This document shows positions 19,550-27,772 of a DNA stretch of 64,000 nt, in pieces; positions within the stretch are counted from its first letter, which is position 1, and each line of letters opens with the position of its first letter. The notes beneath the pieces were generated by a model that searched no databases, was not told where the DNA came from, and saw only the letters and a list, made by a program, of their open reading frames with translations. The position numbers were made by a program, and so were the translations under genes. The DNA is from Adhaeribacter swui (GTDB lineage Bacteria; Bacteroidota; Bacteroidia; Cytophagales; Hymenobacteraceae), in assembly GCF_014217805.1 (NCBI RefSeq), contig NZ_CP055156.1:3726585-3790584 (forward strand), given 5' to 3'.

Positions 19550-20674
19550 TTATTTACTAAATCGGCTTATACTGAATAGGGAGATATCCAGTTCCGGTTT
19601 TTCATCAAGCGCCAGCTGACTTAATAGTTTGCCCGTTACGCTCGCAAATTTAAAACCATGCCCCGAACAAGGACTAGCGATAATCATATTTTTATGTTGA
19701 GGATGATAGTCGATAATAAAGCGCTCATCCGGCGTGTTGGTGTACATACATACCGTGCCATAATTAAATTCAACGTTTAGGTTAAAATAAGTGCTTATTA
19801 CGTTTTTCATCGAACTTATTTCTTCCGGGCTTATATTCCGGTTTAAAGTATCCGGACTAGTTGGTTCGCCGGCATGGTGGTGCGCTACTTTAATGCCATC
19901 GCCTAAATCCGGAAAACCATAAAACATTTTACCCGGCGCATATTCCCAAATGTAAATAGGCAAATTATCTAACCGTATGCTCGGTTCATTTGTTTTAAAC
20001 CAGTACAAAACTTGCCTTTCTACTGTTAATGGTAGATTTAGTTCGGGTATAAACTCGCTTATCCAGGGCCCCGTGGCAATAATTACTTTATTTGCCAAGT
20101 ATTTGCCTTGATTAGTCCCCACTGTTACAACATCCGAATGGGTATGAATGGTTGTAACTTTTACATTTTTTAAAATTTCTGCGCCATTTAATGCAGCTAC
20201 CTCCAGATGGGTTTTTATGCAGTCCTCCGGAAATAATATACCGGCGTTTTCTTCCAGCACCCCCACAACATCGTTGTCTGGTTTAAAAGCCGGGAAGCGG
20301 GTACTGATTTCCTGGTTGCTTAAATACGTATAAGGTATATCATGCGTGCGTGCGCTAAGCTCGGCGCCTTTAATTACACCGGCATTGGAGTTTCCGAGCA
20401 TTAGTCCGCCAGTTTTTAAAAATAACTGCTTGCCCGATTCTTTTTCAATTTCCTCCCAGAGCTCATACGCGCGCTTTATAAAAGGTACATACAGCGGATC
20501 TTCGTGGTAAGCCTGTCGGATGATGCGGCTTTGTCCGTGCGACGAACCTTGCGCGTGCGGCGGCACAAACTGGTCAATACCGCAAACTTTTTTGCCTGTT
20601 TTAGATAAATGATACAATGCGGAGCTGCCCGCTGCGCCCAGACCCACTACCATTACATCAAAAGTGCTGCTCAT
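19550..20674 (-). CDS. SolA-like FAD amine oxidase (N-methyltryptophan / sarcosine oxidase family)
   Basis: 374 residues. A Rossmann FAD motif, VVGLGAAGSSALYHLS, opens the protein. The monomeric sarcosine oxidase family signature SPCSGHGFKFA near the end contains Cys336, the residue that normally holds FAD covalently. GSSHGQSRIIRQAYHED near residue 45 is also typical. The enzyme would oxidise an N-methyl (or cyclic secondary) amino acid to the amino acid, formaldehyde and hydrogen peroxide. It is the first gene of an operon with metN, metI and metQ, with a gap of only five bases to metN. This suggests that the imported substrate is what it acts on. The substrate itself cannot be read from the sequence. 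Confidence 0.87.
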   Translation of the reverse strand: MSSTFDVMVVGLGAAGSSALYHLSKTGKKVCGIDQFVPPHAQGSSHGQSRIIRQAYHEDPLYVPFIKRAYELWEEIEKESGKQLFLKTGGLMLGNSNAGVIKGAELSARTHDIPYTYLSNQEISTRFPAFKPDNDVVGVLEENAGILFPEDCIKTHLEVAALNGAEILKNVKVTTIHTHSDVVTVGTNQGKYLANKVIIATGPWISEFIPELNLPLTVERQVLYWFKTNEPSIRLDNLPIYIWEYAPGKMFYGFPDLGDGIKVAHHHAGEPTSPDTLNRNISPEEISSMKNVISTYFNLNVEFNYGTVCMYTNTPDERFIIDYHPQHKNMIIASPCSGHGFKFASVTGKLLSQLALDEKPELDISLFSISRFSK

Positions 20675-20695
20675 TTACTATTTAATTAATTAAAA

Positions 20696-20703
20696 CAAAG
20701 GTA
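20696..20703 (-). promoter_or_regulatory. Putative -7 box for the amine oxidase-metNIQ operon
   Basis: On the minus strand this reads TACCTTTG, an exact TAnnTTTG. The start codon is about 20 bases further on, so the leader would be very short. No good TTTG partner is seen at the right distance. Confidence 0.4.
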
Positions 20704-20748
20704 GGGGAAATAGTAATAGGAACCGCCAGGATAGCTACCTCCGCCTAG

Positions 20749-21010
20749 ATGGCGCCTGATTCTAATACCACCGTTTATACGCAAATGGGTTACTATGTAT
20801 TCTTCCTTAACGCAAGGGGTAGTAAGGGCCAAGGTGAAAAATTTACCCGGGCCAACCGGCGAGACTGGGGTTTAGGCGATTTGCGTGATATTATCTCCGG
20901 GGTGGATGCATTGGCAGCTAGATATGAAAATTGATACCAGTCGGGTAGGTCTGATGGGCTAAATTTACGGCGGTACTCAGGCTATGTTTGCCGCCGGTAC
21001 GCAAACCGTT
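20749..21010 (+). pseudogene. Remnant of an S9 prolyl-oligopeptidase-family peptidase
   Basis: The open piece reads GYYVFFLNARGSKGQGEKFT... RDWGLGDLRDIISGVDALAAR, a typical stretch just before the catalytic serine of S9 peptidases. After residue 61 the frame shifts and continues as RVGLMG-stop-IYGGTQAMFAAGTQT. The nucleophile motif GWSYGG is destroyed, with a stop in place of Trp and the Ser lost. Neither the N-terminal beta-propeller nor the rest of the hydrolase domain is present. It stops where the transposase remnant begins, so the gene was probably cut by insertion and then decayed. Confidence 0.75.
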
Positions 21011-21448
21011 GATGCTTGCTTGTTGCCATTCGCAAGCGGGCCAGCACCATGACTTATACCAGATTAAGCCGATGGTAGCAGAGTTATTTGATTTATTACA
21101 AGAGGCTGGCTGTGCAACCAATGGCTTATTTTTACATGCCGATGCGGGTTTTGACAGCCAGAAGTTCCGACAACAATGTGCCCAGAGGGGGATATAAGCA
21201 AATATCGCCTGTAATCCTCGCAATAGTTAACCAAATCAAGAATACATCTATTTTGATGAAGAACTCTTCAAACGAAAGAATGCCATGGAACAAGCCAATG
21301 CCTGGCTGGATAGCTTTAAAACTTTGCTCATCCGATTTGAAACAAAAGCCCAACATTAATTTGCGCTCCATTTTCTGGCTATTAGGATCCAGCTTATTCG
21401 AAAAATCAATAAAAAAGCCAAACTCTAAACAGGTTTTAAGGCAATAAT
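21011..21448 (+). pseudogene. Degraded IS4/IS5-type DDE transposase, C-terminal part
   Basis: One frame reads AGQHHDLYQIKPMVAELFDL, then GLFLHADAGFDSQKFRQQC, then after stops EYIYFDEELFKRKNAMEQ and ANAWLDSFKTLLIRFET. These match the second Asp region and the C-terminal catalytic Glu region of IS5-like transposases. The reading frame is broken by at least four in-frame stops (21195, about 21237, about 21358, about 21428). The N-terminal half is missing. Terminal inverted repeats could not be placed. It abuts the S9 peptidase remnant. Confidence 0.75.
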
Positions 21449-21591
21449 TCTAAAAATTTAAAAATTGAAAAGTTTAAATTATACTTAATTTAAAAATATG
21501 TTTTAAGATAAAAACTGATAATCTACAAACCATAACTACTTTTATTTTTGATTTTAGCTCATTCACGAATCACCCTTTCTCGTACTATTTA

Positions 21592-22518
21592 ATGGAAATA
21601 AAGAAAATAACTGTAATTGGCAGTACCAATATGGATATGGTGGTGAAAACCACGCATTTGCCTGTTCCGGGAGAAACCGTTTTGGGAGGATCTTTTTTTA
21701 TGAACCCAGGTGGTAAGGGCGCTAACCAGGCAGTAACGGTAGCCCGCCTAGGAGGAGACGCCACTTTTATTACCAAAATTGGTACGGATATATTTGGCAA
21801 GCAATCGTTGCAATTGTTTGAAGAAGAAGGTATTAATACTTCCTGCGCCTTGTCTGATCCTACTTCTCCATCCGGCGTGGCACTAATAACAGTAGACCAA
21901 ATAGGCGAAAATAGCATTGTGGTAGCCTCGGGTGCCAACGCTAACCTGATGCCAGCAGATGTAGAAAAGTGTTTACAGAAAATTACCGATATAGACATTA
22001 TATTACTTCAACTGGAAATACCCATCGAAACAGTTGATTTTGTTACGCAATACGCCGCTGGCAAAAACATTAAAGTAATTGTAAATCCTGCACCGGCCAA
22101 TATACTGTCAACAGAATTGTTAAAACGCATTGATATTATTACCCCCAATGCTAAAGAAGCCGAAATGCTTTCGGGAGTGGAAGTAAAGTGTATGGAAGAC
22201 GCCAAAAAGGCAGCCATGGTGCTTTATGAAAAAGGAGTGAAAAATGTAATAGTAACCCTGGGACCCGAGGGAGCTTTGGTTTTTACGGGGGAAGGATTCA
22301 CCATGGTGCCGGCGCAAAAAGTAGCTACTGTGGATACTACCGCTGCGGGGGATGTTTTTAATGGTGCCCTGGCCGTGGCACTAGCCGAAGGGCAGGAGCT
22401 TATTCCGGCGGTGGAATTTGCTTGTTTAGCGGCCGCTCTTTCGGTAACCAAGCTAGGAGCGCAATCGTCCATTCCCTACCGCAATGAGTTAATTGCTAAA
22501 AAGATGTTTTTTATATAA
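21592..22518 (+). CDS. rbsK: Ribokinase
   Basis: 308 residues of the PfkB carbohydrate kinase family. VIGSTNMDMVV and the early GGKGANQAVTVARLGG mark ribokinase. The ATP/anion-hole motif DTTAAGDVFNGALAVALAEG near residue 243 holds the catalytic Asp. It phosphorylates D-ribose to ribose 5-phosphate in the cytoplasm. The reading frame is intact, but the sugar permease gene just downstream, surely its partner, is a wreck, so its present source of substrate is unclear. The start ATG at 21592 lies after an AT-rich stretch. The gene is an island of intact code in a decaying zone. Confidence 0.92.
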   Translation: MEIKKITVIGSTNMDMVVKTTHLPVPGETVLGGSFFMNPGGKGANQAVTVARLGGDATFITKIGTDIFGKQSLQLFEEEGINTSCALSDPTSPSGVALITVDQIGENSIVVASGANANLMPADVEKCLQKITDIDIILLQLEIPIETVDFVTQYAAGKNIKVIVNPAPANILSTELLKRIDIITPNAKEAEMLSGVEVKCMEDAKKAAMVLYEKGVKNVIVTLGPEGALVFTGEGFTMVPAQKVATVDTTAAGDVFNGALAVALAEGQELIPAVEFACLAAALSVTKLGAQSSIPYRNELIAKKMFFI

Positions 22519-22540
22519 ACTATAAAGTATAAAGCCAATT

Positions 22541-22990
22541 ATGTTTATTGTCGAAAATTATACGCTTGCGGTTCTATTCTGCGTAATTACTATGCTTTGC
22601 TGGGATTTGTAGGCCAATACCCAAAAACTAATACCTGGCAAATGGCGTTTTGAATTATTTTACTGAGATTATGTATTAGGCATTCTTTGATTTTCGCTGG
22701 TGGCGGCGATTACGGTAGGCAGTACCGGCTCCCAAGGTCATAGCTTTATCCCCGATTGGCAACAGGCTCTACCCGAAAATTTGCTAAGCGCATTTATGGG
22801 CGGAGTAATCTTTAGCCTGGCTAATATCTTATAAATGGCAGCCATTGCTATTGCGGGCATGTCGGTAACCTCCCCGGTGGATATTGACCTGATATTGGGT
22901 GTAATTGTAAACTACGTAGCGCTCGAAAGGGCAACCCGGCCTTGCTCGGCCTGGGCATAGCACCGTGTTCCTGGTGGGGATTGTGCTGAT
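22541..22990 (+). pseudogene. Decayed GRP-family (RbsU/GlcU-like) sugar permease
   Basis: Joining frames gives MFIVENYTLAVLFCVITMLC, WD-stop-ANTQKLIPGKWRFELFY-stop-DYVLG, then GSTGSQGHSFIPDWQQALPE, LLSAFMGGVIFSLANIL and AAIAIAGMSVTSPVDIDLIL. This is the glucose/ribose porter family of ten-helix drug/metabolite-type sugar transporters, often next to ribokinase in Bacteroidetes. Two tryptophan codons have become TAG and TGA, another stop lies in the LANIL helix, and at least one frameshift is present. The C-terminal half is short or absent. It starts 22 bases after the ribokinase stop, so it was once in the same operon. Confidence 0.8.
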
Positions 22991-23216
22991 TATACACACA
23001 GCTTGACTATCTAAAAGTGTTCTTTTGGCTAATCTGTCTTAGACATTCAAACTTACTCTATGCCAAGTATAGAAGCAGACTGTTGTAAGTCAGCTAAGAT
23101 CCTTGCTTTTTAAGATTAAGGACGAATACCACTATGTATGCATTGGGGTTATTTTAGATTCTACCTAGTAGAAAACCAGGTATCCATTAGCAGTTATTTT
23201 GCATCTTTAAGTAGAG

Positions 23217-24107
23217 TTACTGCAACTGCTTTATTTTGTCATTATAATACTTTACCGTTTGGAGAACTGAGGGCAGATTGCTGGGTTGATCTTCGGCATC
23301 GCGTTCCAGGTAAATAGGCCCGGTGAATTGCTGCTTTTTCAATTCTTGGAAAATAGCGGGAAAATCAACTATACCTGTACCTACTGGTACATCTTTTAAT
23401 TTCGGGTCATTATAGGCTGCAATATCTTTAAGATGCACGCCAATTATATGGCCACTTAGCTTTTTTACCGCTTCTACTGGATTAATCCCACTCTTAGGCC
23501 AGTGACCTAAGTCAGCACAAGCGCCAAAGTTGGGGTGATTTTTAATGGCAGCTAATACCGAATCTGGATGCCAATAGTGACTCACCCCCTTCCAATGTTC
23601 GTGGATGGCTACTTTCATCCCATAGGCTCCGGCAAGGCTATCTACACTATCCCACATATTTATCGGTGGCTCTGCAGTTACAAATGTTGCCCCTAGTTGT
23701 TTGGCAATCTCAAACTGTTTTTTCCATGATAACATTGTCGAATCTCCTACTATATAGACCGACTCGGCTTTCATGCCTTTCTGACGGATAAGAGCGTTAA
23801 GTTTGCCCAGACCGGCAGGGGAAAGCTGCAAGATCAAAGAATCCTTTTGCTCAGGCCCTGTTTTATGAAAAGTGTTTGGTTCAATGTATTTTAATCCTGC
23901 ACTATCCACTTTAGCTAAAGCATCAGTAAAATTAAAGTTATGAAAGGTCCATAAAGCCACGCCGAATTTCCAGTCTTTCGCAACATCTCCTGAAGCAGAT
24001 TTAACAGTAATATCCGCAGCATTGTCGGTAGTGTTTTTTTTCTGATTACATGCGGCAGCGGCGACTAGGCAAAAAAAACAGGCATATAGAAAGGTTTTCA
24101 TATTCAT
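23217..24107 (-). CDS. Xylose-isomerase-like TIM-barrel sugar phosphate isomerase/epimerase, lipoprotein
   Basis: 296 residues. The signal peptide ends at a lipobox-like AAAAC, followed by a flexible Lys/Asn/Thr stretch, so the protein is probably lipid-anchored. The barrel carries FGVALWTFHNFNF, MKVAIHEHWKG and GACADLGHWPKSG, then GHIIGVHLKDI and PIYLERDAEDQP. These hold the metal-binding Glu/Asp/His residues of the AP endonuclease family 2 fold. Exported members act on sugars or inositols in Bacteroidetes; the substrate here is unknown. The start could be the ATG at 24107 or the one two codons later. It sits alone between the ruined permease and the ceramidase-like gene. Confidence 0.85.
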   Translation of the reverse strand: MNMKTFLYACFFCLVAAAACNQKKNTTDNAADITVKSASGDVAKDWKFGVALWTFHNFNFTDALAKVDSAGLKYIEPNTFHKTGPEQKDSLILQLSPAGLGKLNALIRQKGMKAESVYIVGDSTMLSWKKQFEIAKQLGATFVTAEPPINMWDSVDSLAGAYGMKVAIHEHWKGVSHYWHPDSVLAAIKNHPNFGACADLGHWPKSGINPVEAVKKLSGHIIGVHLKDIAAYNDPKLKDVPVGTGIVDFPAIFQELKKQQFTGPIYLERDAEDQPSNLPSVLQTVKYYNDKIKQLQ

Positions 24108-24324
24108 ATTTATTTTAGAGGAGTCTCATTTAATGTAGCCGAAAATTAATTACTTTAATTATTAATCCTCATCTTTGGTATTTTGCAAATTCTTTCAGGA
24201 AGACTGTATTTGATAGCAAGAACTTAAAATATATTGCTGTTTGTTTAGCTAAAAGTTTACGTCGAACTCACGTTATTTACTTTATCTGATTTATACATTT
24301 TAGGTTGAATTAATATATAATGAT

Positions 24325-25581
24325 TTAACTTTTTTTCTTTTTGAGAACCTGAAGGTTGCCTTGCTGCTTTGAGCGCATTTTACTTTGCAGATGATTGATA
24401 ACTGATTCTAAAAGTTGCCTTTCCGCCATTGGTGTAAATGGAGAAACTTTCTCTACTTCATAACCGCCATATTCCCATTCTGCTTCAGTTGGCAGATATC
24501 CCAGCCAGCCATTAGTATAGCCAAAGTAAAAGGTATAAGGAAAAGGGGAACGCTCGCGTACTTCATTGGAAACTTCACAAAATAATTCCAGTGGCGCACT
24601 CCAGATAGCTACCTCCTCATTAATCTTCAAAAAGCGCACGGGTAACCGCACCATCTTCACTCCGGCCTTGGTCGTGCGGGTGTAATCACCTAAATCTTCC
24701 GGCCAATCTAAGCCGCTCTTCCGCGGGGTTTCTACAACCGTACCCCCCGTTTTAATAGTGATATCCTGAGTCGTAGCCGTAATGCTTTTATTTGCTTCCA
24801 GGATTTTGTCACCTAATAAAACTTTGAACTGGTTCAAATGTCCGGCTGCCGGACTAGGATAGACGCTGTAAATTGGAGCGATATTTCCGGCTGCCCCATT
24901 GATAAAAAGAAGCGGTGCCCCGGTTTTCTGTTCAACATATTCGGAAACTACTCCGGGGGCATCCCCGCTGATTTGTAAATTCTCCCCGCTCATAACCGTA
25001 CCGTGAATGGCATAGTTGGCAATCAAAGCCAGCAAACTTCCGTCCTCTTTCTCTAAGCGTAGCATGCCGATGCGGCGGTCTACGGGTCCGTCGGGGTTCA
25101 TGCCCAGCGTCGTTTTTCCATCCAGGTCACGTGCCCGACGATTGATGTTGGCCTGTGAAAACCCCCAGCCGACTCCCAGCCGGGCGGGTGCCAGATTTTT
25201 CCGGGCTGTCAATATACCGTCCATTAACTTCTGCTCCACCTGAGCTGTATACTCCGCGTCGATTTGGTGCTGCACACGATCACCCAAGTAAATACCATAC
25301 ATACCAGAAGACCCAACTTCTGGCGCTGAATGAGTATGGGTTACTGTCCACCATACATTCATTGGGTTAATTCCATACTTTTCCTGCAGTTTAGCTACAA
25401 CCTTATCATACTCTGAAGGTGAATAAAGACAGATATCTGAGGAGATTAAGAAGAATTGAGTGGTGCCGTCATCTAAGGCCACAATCCGATGGAAGATCCG
25501 ATCGTGTATGCCGTTTGATTTTCGGGCGCCGTAACCAAGCAAATTTTGAGAATCTTCCGGAGTAATATCAATCTTTACCAC
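24325..25581 (-). CDS. Neutral/alkaline ceramidase N-terminal-domain protein with lost signal peptide
   Basis: 418 residues. The motifs VKIDITPEDSQNLLGYGAR, WWTVTHTHSAPEVG (zinc histidines), LIANYAIHGTVM and LLFINGAAGNIAP match the Ceramidase_alk domain found in ceramidases and related exported hydrolases. The normal N-terminal signal peptide is missing. In this frame the code before the only possible start (GTG at 25581) reads FRAAVVKIDIT, which continues homology, but a stop lies a few codons further up. There the DNA turns into a truncated sigma-factor gene. The protein is therefore either mislocalised or a pseudogene. The body of the ORF has no other damage. Confidence 0.7.
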   Translation of the reverse strand: MVKIDITPEDSQNLLGYGARKSNGIHDRIFHRIVALDDGTTQFFLISSDICLYSPSEYDKVVAKLQEKYGINPMNVWWTVTHTHSAPEVGSSGMYGIYLGDRVQHQIDAEYTAQVEQKLMDGILTARKNLAPARLGVGWGFSQANINRRARDLDGKTTLGMNPDGPVDRRIGMLRLEKEDGSLLALIANYAIHGTVMSGENLQISGDAPGVVSEYVEQKTGAPLLFINGAAGNIAPIYSVYPSPAAGHLNQFKVLLGDKILEANKSITATTQDITIKTGGTVVETPRKSGLDWPEDLGDYTRTTKAGVKMVRLPVRFLKINEEVAIWSAPLELFCEVSNEVRERSPFPYTFYFGYTNGWLGYLPTEAEWEYGGYEVEKVSPFTPMAERQLLESVINHLQSKMRSKQQGNLQVLKKKKS

Positions 25582-25952
25582 AGCAGCCCGAAATTCAGCG
25601 CCATTAAAGTCTGCTCATAAGACATCTGCACATGGGAAGTATGATGGGTAAAATCATCATTTAGTTCTTCCCTATCTTTAAGTTTTAATTTTACTACAAT
25701 CCTCCTTCTTAAAGCTTTAAATAAGTAAAATTTAATATTTTCGGTCTTTCCTAAAGTATTCTTGTTATCCCATATATAGATAAATAAATCCTGTATACAG
25801 TCTTCTACTAGTTCTGGATCTTTTATTACCTGAAGACCATAACTATATAATACTTGTATATAATTTTGATATATAACAGTAAATGAATTATAATTGCCGC
25901 CTTTAAATTCCTCCCATAATACTGCATCTTCCTTTACAAAATCCTTAAACAT
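25575..25952 (-). pseudogene. Truncated ECF RNA polymerase sigma factor (region 2 only)
   Basis: 125 residues. Sigma-70 region 2 is clear: NYNSFTVIYQNYIQVLYSYG, then LVEDCIQDLFIYIWDNKNTL, then IKFYLFKALRRRIV. The SYEQTLM that usually leads into region 4 is followed directly by ALNFGLLW and a stop. Those last residues are the ceramidase gene read in another frame, so region 4 (the -35-binding part) is absent. It overlaps the ceramidase-like ORF by seven bases. In Bacteroidetes such sigma genes normally precede a FecR anti-sigma and SusC/SusD genes; none is here. A functional protein is unlikely. Confidence 0.78.
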
Positions 25953-26293
25953 CTTATTAATAAAATGTATAAATAATTACAAATAGTTATATGGCTAACC
26001 GCTTAGGTATGATCAATTTACAAGGTATCACCCTTTCAATTTATATCTATTTATTCTAAGTAGCTATATGCCAATGCAATTATTTTCTTCAACAATGGCA
26101 ATTTTCTAAATAATAAAGCTTATTAACTGGTTCAATGCTTAAAAAGGAAGGAAAAATAAATAATAAAATAATCAAATCGGTTAAGACAATCCCTAGAAAT
26201 ACTTAGCCTAATTACCTTAATACTTATTGTACTGCAGCAAGCAACGAGTAATTTATATTTTATTCGAAAATAAAAAATAATTAACGTGACGCT
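25953..26293. other. AT-rich gap between the truncated sigma gene and the IS3 remnant
   Basis: About 340 bases with frequent stops in all frames. No gene, tRNA or strong hairpin is visible. It presumably holds the old promoter of the sigma gene and the left end of the IS3 element, whose inverted repeat I could not place. Confidence 0.5.
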
Positions 26294-27506
26294 ATGCCCA
26301 ATAAAGGAGGAGATTCGATAAAGAGTTTAAGCTGATGACCCTAGAGGTTAGCAAACCTCGCCAGAATTTAAATGAATTGGCCAGGCAACTTGGTATCTGG
26401 GCAGAGTTGATTTATCGCTGGCGCAGTGAGTTTTTACAAAAAGGAGAAGGTAGTTTCCCAGGCCATGGGAAACTGAAACACACGTTTGAGGAAGTCGGAA
26501 TAGTCAAATTAAAGAAGCAACTTCGGGAATTGGAGATGGAAAGGGGTATTTTAAAAAAGCTGTCAGTATCTTTTCCAAGGGAGGCGGGAAATCTACCAGT
26601 TTATAGCCGCGCACAAGGCCAAATTTTTCCGCCAGAGAAAATATGTAAAGTGTTCCAAGTGAATCGAAGCAGCTATTACACGTATTTGGCAGGTGCTGTC
26701 TCCCAAAGAGCACAAGCGAATAAAAATTTACTGGCAATGATAAAAGAGGTGCATCAGAAAAGCAAGCAACACTATGGCAGCCCCCGGATTCAACAAGTTC
26801 TAAAAGCACATAAGATGCAAGTTTTCCGATCCAGAGTGGCCTGCCTGATGCAGCAGGCGGGAGCTTCAGGCAACGAGGAAAAGAAGATTTAAGGTAATCA
26901 CTGATTTCAAACACGATTATGCTGTAAGTAAGTATCTGCTGAACCCCCATTTTACTGCTACCGCCATCGGCCAAGCTTGGGTATCGGATATTACTCCTAT
27001 CGCAACGTTAAATGGATGGCTTTATCTGACCGTGGTGCTGGACTTAGCCGACCGAAAAGTAATTAGGCCTTAAGTGAAACGATGCAAGCAGAGGATACTA
27101 CCGTAGCTGCTTTGAAAATGATCATAGGTAAGCGAGTTATGGCTAAGGCTTTGATTTTTCATTCCGACCGGGGCTTACAGTATGCTTGTGAGGAGTTCCA
27201 AAAAGAACTACAGGCTTACCCTTTCATCCGCTAGAGTATGAGCCGGAAAGCGGACTGTTGGAATAATGCCGCAGTCGAGAGATTTTTAAGACCCTAAAAA
27301 CGGAAGAGGTGTACGGTTGTCAAATGGAAAATCAAAAGTCGGCCGCTAGTGCCATTTTTAAATTTATTGAAATTTGGTATAACCGAGAAAGGTTACATTC
27401 CGCTCTGGGCTATCGTACCCCAGCCTAAATGGAACAACTACTTAACCCACAACTTGTAGCCGTTTATTCGGATCAAGTGAAAAAGTTGCGGGGAGAGGGA
27501 AATTAA
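26294..27506 (+). pseudogene. Degraded IS3-family element (OrfA/OrfB transposase)
   Basis: OrfA begins at ATG 26294 but shifts frame within about eight codons. It resumes as RRRFDKEFKL, with an HTH segment NLNELARQLGIWAELIYRWR and a leucine-zipper helix. An A6G tract at 26553-26559 resembles the frameshift site of IS3 elements. OrfB follows with CKVFQVNRSSYYTYLAG, HYGSPRIQQVL, WVSDIT, LTVVLDLADRKV, ALIFHSDRG and WYNRERLHSALGYRTPA, the DDE region of IS3/IS150-type integrases. Several frameshifts and stops (for example TAA for Gln near 27426) break it. One uninterrupted piece at 26335-26892 is a chance fusion of parts of OrfA and OrfB. Not mobile by itself. Confidence 0.85.
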
Positions 27507-27536
27507 ATGGATGTTTGTATGTAATTTGTATGTAAT

Positions 27537-27575
27537 AAAAAGCCACTTACAAGTTTATCTCGTAAGTGGCTTTTT
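27537..27575 (-). terminator. Terminator downstream of tRNA-Asn
   Basis: A 14-bp perfect stem (27537-27550 with 27562-27575) closes an 11-base loop. It begins six bases past the 3' end of the tRNA on the minus strand and carries A/T runs at the stem base. Confidence 0.82.
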
Positions 27576-27580
27576 AGAAG

Positions 27581-27654
27581 CTCCCCCTCTTGGGCTTGAA
27601 CCAAGGACCCCATGATTAACAGTCATGTGCTCTAACCAACTGAGCTAAGGAGGA
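27581..27654 (-). tRNA. tRNA-Asn(GUU)
   Basis: 74 bases on the minus strand. The acceptor TCCTCCT pairs with AGGGGGA (one G-U). The D arm is GCTC/GAGC, the anticodon loop CTGTTAA has GTT, and the T arm CTTGG/CCAAG closes a TTCAAGC loop. The discriminator is G and CCA is not encoded. Its 3' end faces the decayed IS3 element and terminator. Confidence 0.95.
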
Positions 27655-27772
27655 GTTTGTGAACTCGATTAGCGTTGAATTCGGATGCAATATTAGGGCA
27701 AAAACCCGTTGGGTGCAACTGTTTTCGATAAAAATTTTAAAAATAATTGCATCTGGCTGATTATGAATAAAT

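Noticed and set aside
20675-20748. Possible SAM or methionine riboswitch ahead of the amine oxidase-metNIQ operon.
   Set aside because: Only about 75 bases and a likely very short leader; no paired elements of a SAM riboswitch were seen.
26504-26974. 156-codon open frame on the minus strand in the IS3 remnant.
   Set aside because: Antisense to transposase code; no protein-like pattern.
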